From assembly GCA_945870175.1 (NCBI GenBank), contig CAMBRJ010000114.1, positions 1 to 7,976 on the forward strand: a DNA stretch of 7,976 bases. Reading direction: 5' to 3'. This DNA is from Gemmatimonas phototrophica (lineage in GTDB: Bacteria > Gemmatimonadota > Gemmatimonadetes > Gemmatimonadales > Gemmatimonadaceae). The position numbers were made by a program, and so were the translations under genes. The notes below the pieces were generated by a model. That model was not told where the DNA came from. It searched no databases and worked only from the letters and a program-made list of their open reading frames with translations. Shown in pieces: positions 6,098-7,976 of this stretch. Positions within the stretch are counted from its first letter, which is position 1, and the number at the start of each line of letters is the position of its first letter.

Positions 6098-7350
6098 CGG
6101 AAGCGAACGCAGCAGCGAACGCAGCAGCGGGCGAAGAGGCGCAGGAACTGACGTTTGGTACGGTTGAGCAGGCCTTGGCCGACATCGCGGCGGGCAAGTT
6201 CATCATCGTCGCCGATGACGAAGATCGCGAAAACGAGGGTGACCTGGTCTGCGGCGCTGAAATGGTGACGCCCGAAATGGTCAACTTCATGCTCGACGCG
6301 AAGGGCATGATCTGCCTCGCCATGGAGAATGCGCTGGCCGATCATCTCGGACTCGAGATGCAGGTCGAGGAAAACACCGAGGCCATGCACACGGCCTTCA
6401 CCGTGAGCATCGATGCCGCCGCGAAGTACGGCGTGAGCCCGGGCATCAGTGCCAGCGATCGCGCCACCACCATTCGTGTGGCCGTCGATCCCAACAGCAC
6501 GCGCGCCGATCTGCGCGTGCCGGGACACATTCATCCGTTGCGTGCGCGCGATGGTGGCGTGCTGCAGCGCGTCGGGCACACCGAAGCGGCCGTCGATCTC
6601 GCGCGGCTCGCCGGGCTGCGCTCGGCCGGCGTGATCTGCGAGATTCTGAACAAGGACGGCACCACCGCGCGTCGTCCGCAGCTCGAAGTCTTCGCCAAGA
6701 CGCACGGCCTCACGTTCATCACGATCGCGCAGCTCGTGGCGTACCGCCTGAAGCACGAGCGCCTCGTGCATCGCGTGGCCGAGGCGCGGCTGCCCACCGG
6801 GTACGGCGAGTGGCGGATCGTGGGCTACCAGAACGATGTCGATGCGCGCGAGCATATCGCGATCGCTTTCGGCGACGTTGAGCAAGGAGAGGGCGTGCTG
6901 GTCCGCATGCACTCCAAGTGCCTCACCGGCGACGTCTTCCACTCCCGTCGCTGCGATTGCGGCTGGCAGCTCGATACGGCCATGCAGATGATTCAGGCTG
7001 AGGGGAAAGGCGTCATCGTCTACCTCGATCAGGAAGGGCGCGGCATCGGACTCCTCAACAAGCTCAAGGCGTACGAACTGCAAGACCAAGGCGCCGACAC
7101 CGTCGAAGCAAATGAGCAGCTCGGATTCAAGGACGACCTGCGCAACTACGGGATCGGCGCGCAGATTCTCCTCGATATGGGCGTGAAGTCCATTCGCGTG
7201 CTCACTAACAATCCCCGCAAGCTCGTGGGCCTCGATGGCTACGGCCTGATCCTCAAGGATCGTGTCCGCATCGAAGCTCCCTCTACCGACGAAAACGCCT
7301 CGTATCTCGAAACGAAGCGCATTAAGCTCGGTCACCTGTTCGCAATCTGA
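6094..7350 (+). CDS. ribBA: Bifunctional DHBP synthase / GTP cyclohydrolase II
   Basis: Starts both branches of riboflavin synthesis: the N-terminal half makes 3,4-dihydroxy-2-butanone 4-phosphate from ribulose 5-phosphate, and the C-terminal half opens GTP. The product has 418 residues, normal for the fusion. DHBP synthase domain (about 18-215): EDRENEGDL (residues 43-51, acidic metal and substrate site), PGHIHPLRARDGGVL (His145) and GHTEAAVDLARLAGL (161-175). Cyclohydrolase domain (about 220-418): zinc ligands Cys276, Cys287 and Cys289 in HSKCLTGDVFHSRRCDCG, then DQEGRGIGL, QDQGADTVEAN and LTNNPRKL. The key residues of both halves are present, so both look active. The first 15 residues are an Ala/Asn-rich tail outside the enzyme fold. 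The start ATG overlaps the ribE stop (ATGA), with AGGGG at 6079-6083 ten bases upstream. Twelve bases separate its stop from ribH. Confidence 0.98.
   Translation: MTEANAAANAAAGEEAQELTFGTVEQALADIAAGKFIIVADDEDRENEGDLVCGAEMVTPEMVNFMLDAKGMICLAMENALADHLGLEMQVEENTEAMHTAFTVSIDAAAKYGVSPGISASDRATTIRVAVDPNSTRADLRVPGHIHPLRARDGGVLQRVGHTEAAVDLARLAGLRSAGVICEILNKDGTTARRPQLEVFAKTHGLTFITIAQLVAYRLKHERLVHRVAEARLPTGYGEWRIVGYQNDVDAREHIAIAFGDVEQGEGVLVRMHSKCLTGDVFHSRRCDCGWQLDTAMQMIQAEGKGVIVYLDQEGRGIGLLNKLKAYELQDQGADTVEANEQLGFKDDLRNYGIGAQILLDMGVKSIRVLTNNPRKLVGLDGYGLILKDRVRIEAPSTDENASYLETKRIKLGHLFAI
6103..6126 (+). repeat. Two tandem copies of a 12-base unit in the ribBA N-terminus
   Basis: GCGAACGCAGCA occurs twice back to back and encodes two Ala-Asn-Ala-Ala units in the Ala/Asn-rich leader of RibBA, ahead of the enzyme domain. 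It probably arose by slippage in a region under weak constraint. Copy number may vary between relatives without affecting the reading frame. Confidence 0.75.
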
Positions 7351-7362
7351 GACGTATTCCTG

Positions 7363-7854
7363 ATGGCCGAGTTCAACGGTAGTCCGCGCGGTGAAGGTCG
7401 CCGCATTGTCGTCGTCGCGAGTCGCTTCAACGAGGGCATCACCATGCCTCTCGCCGAAGGGGCGGTGGGCGCGCTGGTAGGGCAGGGCGTGAAGTTCGAA
7501 GACATCGACGTGCTGTGGGTCCCGGGTGCGTGGGAGATCCCGGTCGCGGTGCGCCGTGCGCTCGCCACCGAGCGCTACGACGCCGCGGTGGCCGTTGGGG
7601 CCGTCGTGCGCGGCGATACGCCGCACTTCGACATCGTCGCCGGCGAAACGTCGCGCGGGCTCATGGACGCCATGCGTGACTTCGACGTGCCGGTCACCAT
7701 GGGCGTGCTCACGACCGACAATATGGAACAGGCCGAAGCACGCGCCGGTGGCGTGCATGGCAATAAGGGAGCGGAAGCCGCGATGGCGGCGCTCGAACTG
7801 CTCGACCTGTTCGATCAGGTTATGCCGCCCGAAGAGTGCGAAGGGGACGCATAG
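7363..7854 (+). CDS. ribH: 6,7-dimethyl-8-ribityllumazine synthase
   Basis: Condenses the pyrimidine product of the RibD branch with dihydroxybutanone phosphate to give lumazine, the substrate of riboflavin synthase. The 163 residues match the family's usual 150-165. Seen directly: SRFNEGIT (20-27), VPGAWEIP (53-60, Trp at position 57 where Phe is common), GAVVRGDTPHFD with the catalytic-site His88, the VLTTDNMEQA block, and GNKGAEAA for phosphate binding. The core strand IVVVASRFNE begins at residue 15, so the ATG at 7363 is a natural start. I see no convincing ribosome-binding site in the 12-base gap from ribBA, which suggests reinitiation or coupling. Whether it forms pentamers or a 60-subunit capsid cannot be read from sequence. 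The TAG stop shares its last base with the next GTG start. Confidence 0.98.
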   Translation: MAEFNGSPRGEGRRIVVVASRFNEGITMPLAEGAVGALVGQGVKFEDIDVLWVPGAWEIPVAVRRALATERYDAAVAVGAVVRGDTPHFDIVAGETSRGLMDAMRDFDVPVTMGVLTTDNMEQAEARAGGVHGNKGAEAAMAALELLDLFDQVMPPEECEGDA

Positions 7855-7976
7855 TGGCCAACATGCAGGATGACGCCTTCTGGGACACGCCGGTCCAGGA
7901 ACCGCCGACGCCACGTGCCGGACGCCGCTCGCGTGGCACACGCGCCGCGACGAAAGGCGAGCGTGTGGAAACCCGC
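7854..7976 (+). CDS. nusB: Start of a further gene, probably transcription antitermination factor NusB (3'-truncated)
   Basis: An open frame of 41 codons runs from GTG 7854 off the window edge. The start is supported by AAGGGGA at 7841-7847, six bases upstream, and by sharing one base with the ribH stop (TAGTG). An ATG at 7863 is an alternative. The visible residues are a low-complexity leader: acidic and aromatic at first (MQDDAFWDTP), then strongly basic (RAGRRSRGTRAATKGERVETR). No diagnostic NusB motif lies in the window. The name rests on the very common ribH-nusB gene order and on the Arg-rich run resembling the segment just before the first NusB helix. If correct, the protein binds boxA RNA with NusE to promote rRNA antitermination, and it has a longer N-terminal extension than the textbook proteins. 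Another protein is possible. Confidence 0.5.
   Translation, partial: MANMQDDAFWDTPVQEPPTPRAGRRSRGTRAATKGERVETR

Noticed and set aside
5560..7941. A 793-codon open frame on the minus strand, antisense to ribE, ribBA and ribH
   Set aside because: It is in exact codon register with ribBA and ribH, so its stops would require TTA, CTA or TCA codons in those genes, which are rare at this GC content. The translation is rich in His, Arg, Asp and Val with no recognisable domain, while the + strand genes are unmistakable.
1..7976. Search for mobile, CRISPR, toxin-antitoxin, phage-defence or secondary-metabolite elements
   Set aside because: No repeat-spacer pattern, transposase, integrase or short toxin-like gene pair was seen. 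Every stretch is covered by recognisable housekeeping genes or the single barrel protein, with even base composition by eye.

Overview
The window is a compact run of housekeeping genes, all on the + strand, from a GC-rich bacterium. No mobile element, CRISPR array, RNA gene or defence cassette is visible. A Gram-negative-type envelope is suggested by a secreted, probably beta-barrel protein that ends in phenylalanine. The base composition, the gene order (argS - PfkB-family kinase - purM - barrel protein - rib genes - nusB-like) and the style of the proteins remind me of Gemmatimonadota. That placement is an impression, not a demonstration.

Layout. (1) 1-1334: the 3' three-quarters of argS (arginyl-tRNA synthetase), cut by the window edge. 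(2) 1331-2272: a PfkB-family sugar or nucleoside kinase of unknown substrate. (3) 2269-3321: purM, a de novo purine synthesis enzyme. (4) 3318-4343: an unrecognised exported protein, probably an outer-membrane beta-barrel. (5) 4297-7854: a complete riboflavin biosynthesis set, ribD, ribE, ribBA and ribH. (6) 7854 to the end: the first 41 codons of another gene, most likely nusB judging by its position after ribH.

How they fit together. Start and stop codons overlap at argS/kinase (GTGA), kinase/purM (GTGA), purM/barrel (ATGA), ribE/ribBA (ATGA) and ribH/next gene (TAGTG). The other gaps are 7 and 12 bases, plus a barely resolved overlap or gap at barrel/ribD. No intergenic stretch could hold a conventional promoter, terminator or FMN riboswitch, so the simplest reading is one long, translationally coupled transcript that starts upstream of the window. 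PurM helps make the purine ring, and hence GTP. RibBA uses GTP and ribulose 5-phosphate for the two branches of flavin synthesis. RibD carries the pyrimidine branch on, RibH joins the branches into lumazine, and RibE converts lumazine to riboflavin. Four of the five rib activities have their key catalytic or metal-binding residues in place, and riboflavin synthase has both its repeat-domain signatures. The set therefore looks functional and self-sufficient, except for the phosphatase step, which is usually encoded elsewhere.

The points most worth a second look are the unexplained barrel protein inside the operon, the orphan kinase next to purM, the uncertain ribD start with a perfect 16-base palindrome beside it, and the absence of any flavin riboswitch.
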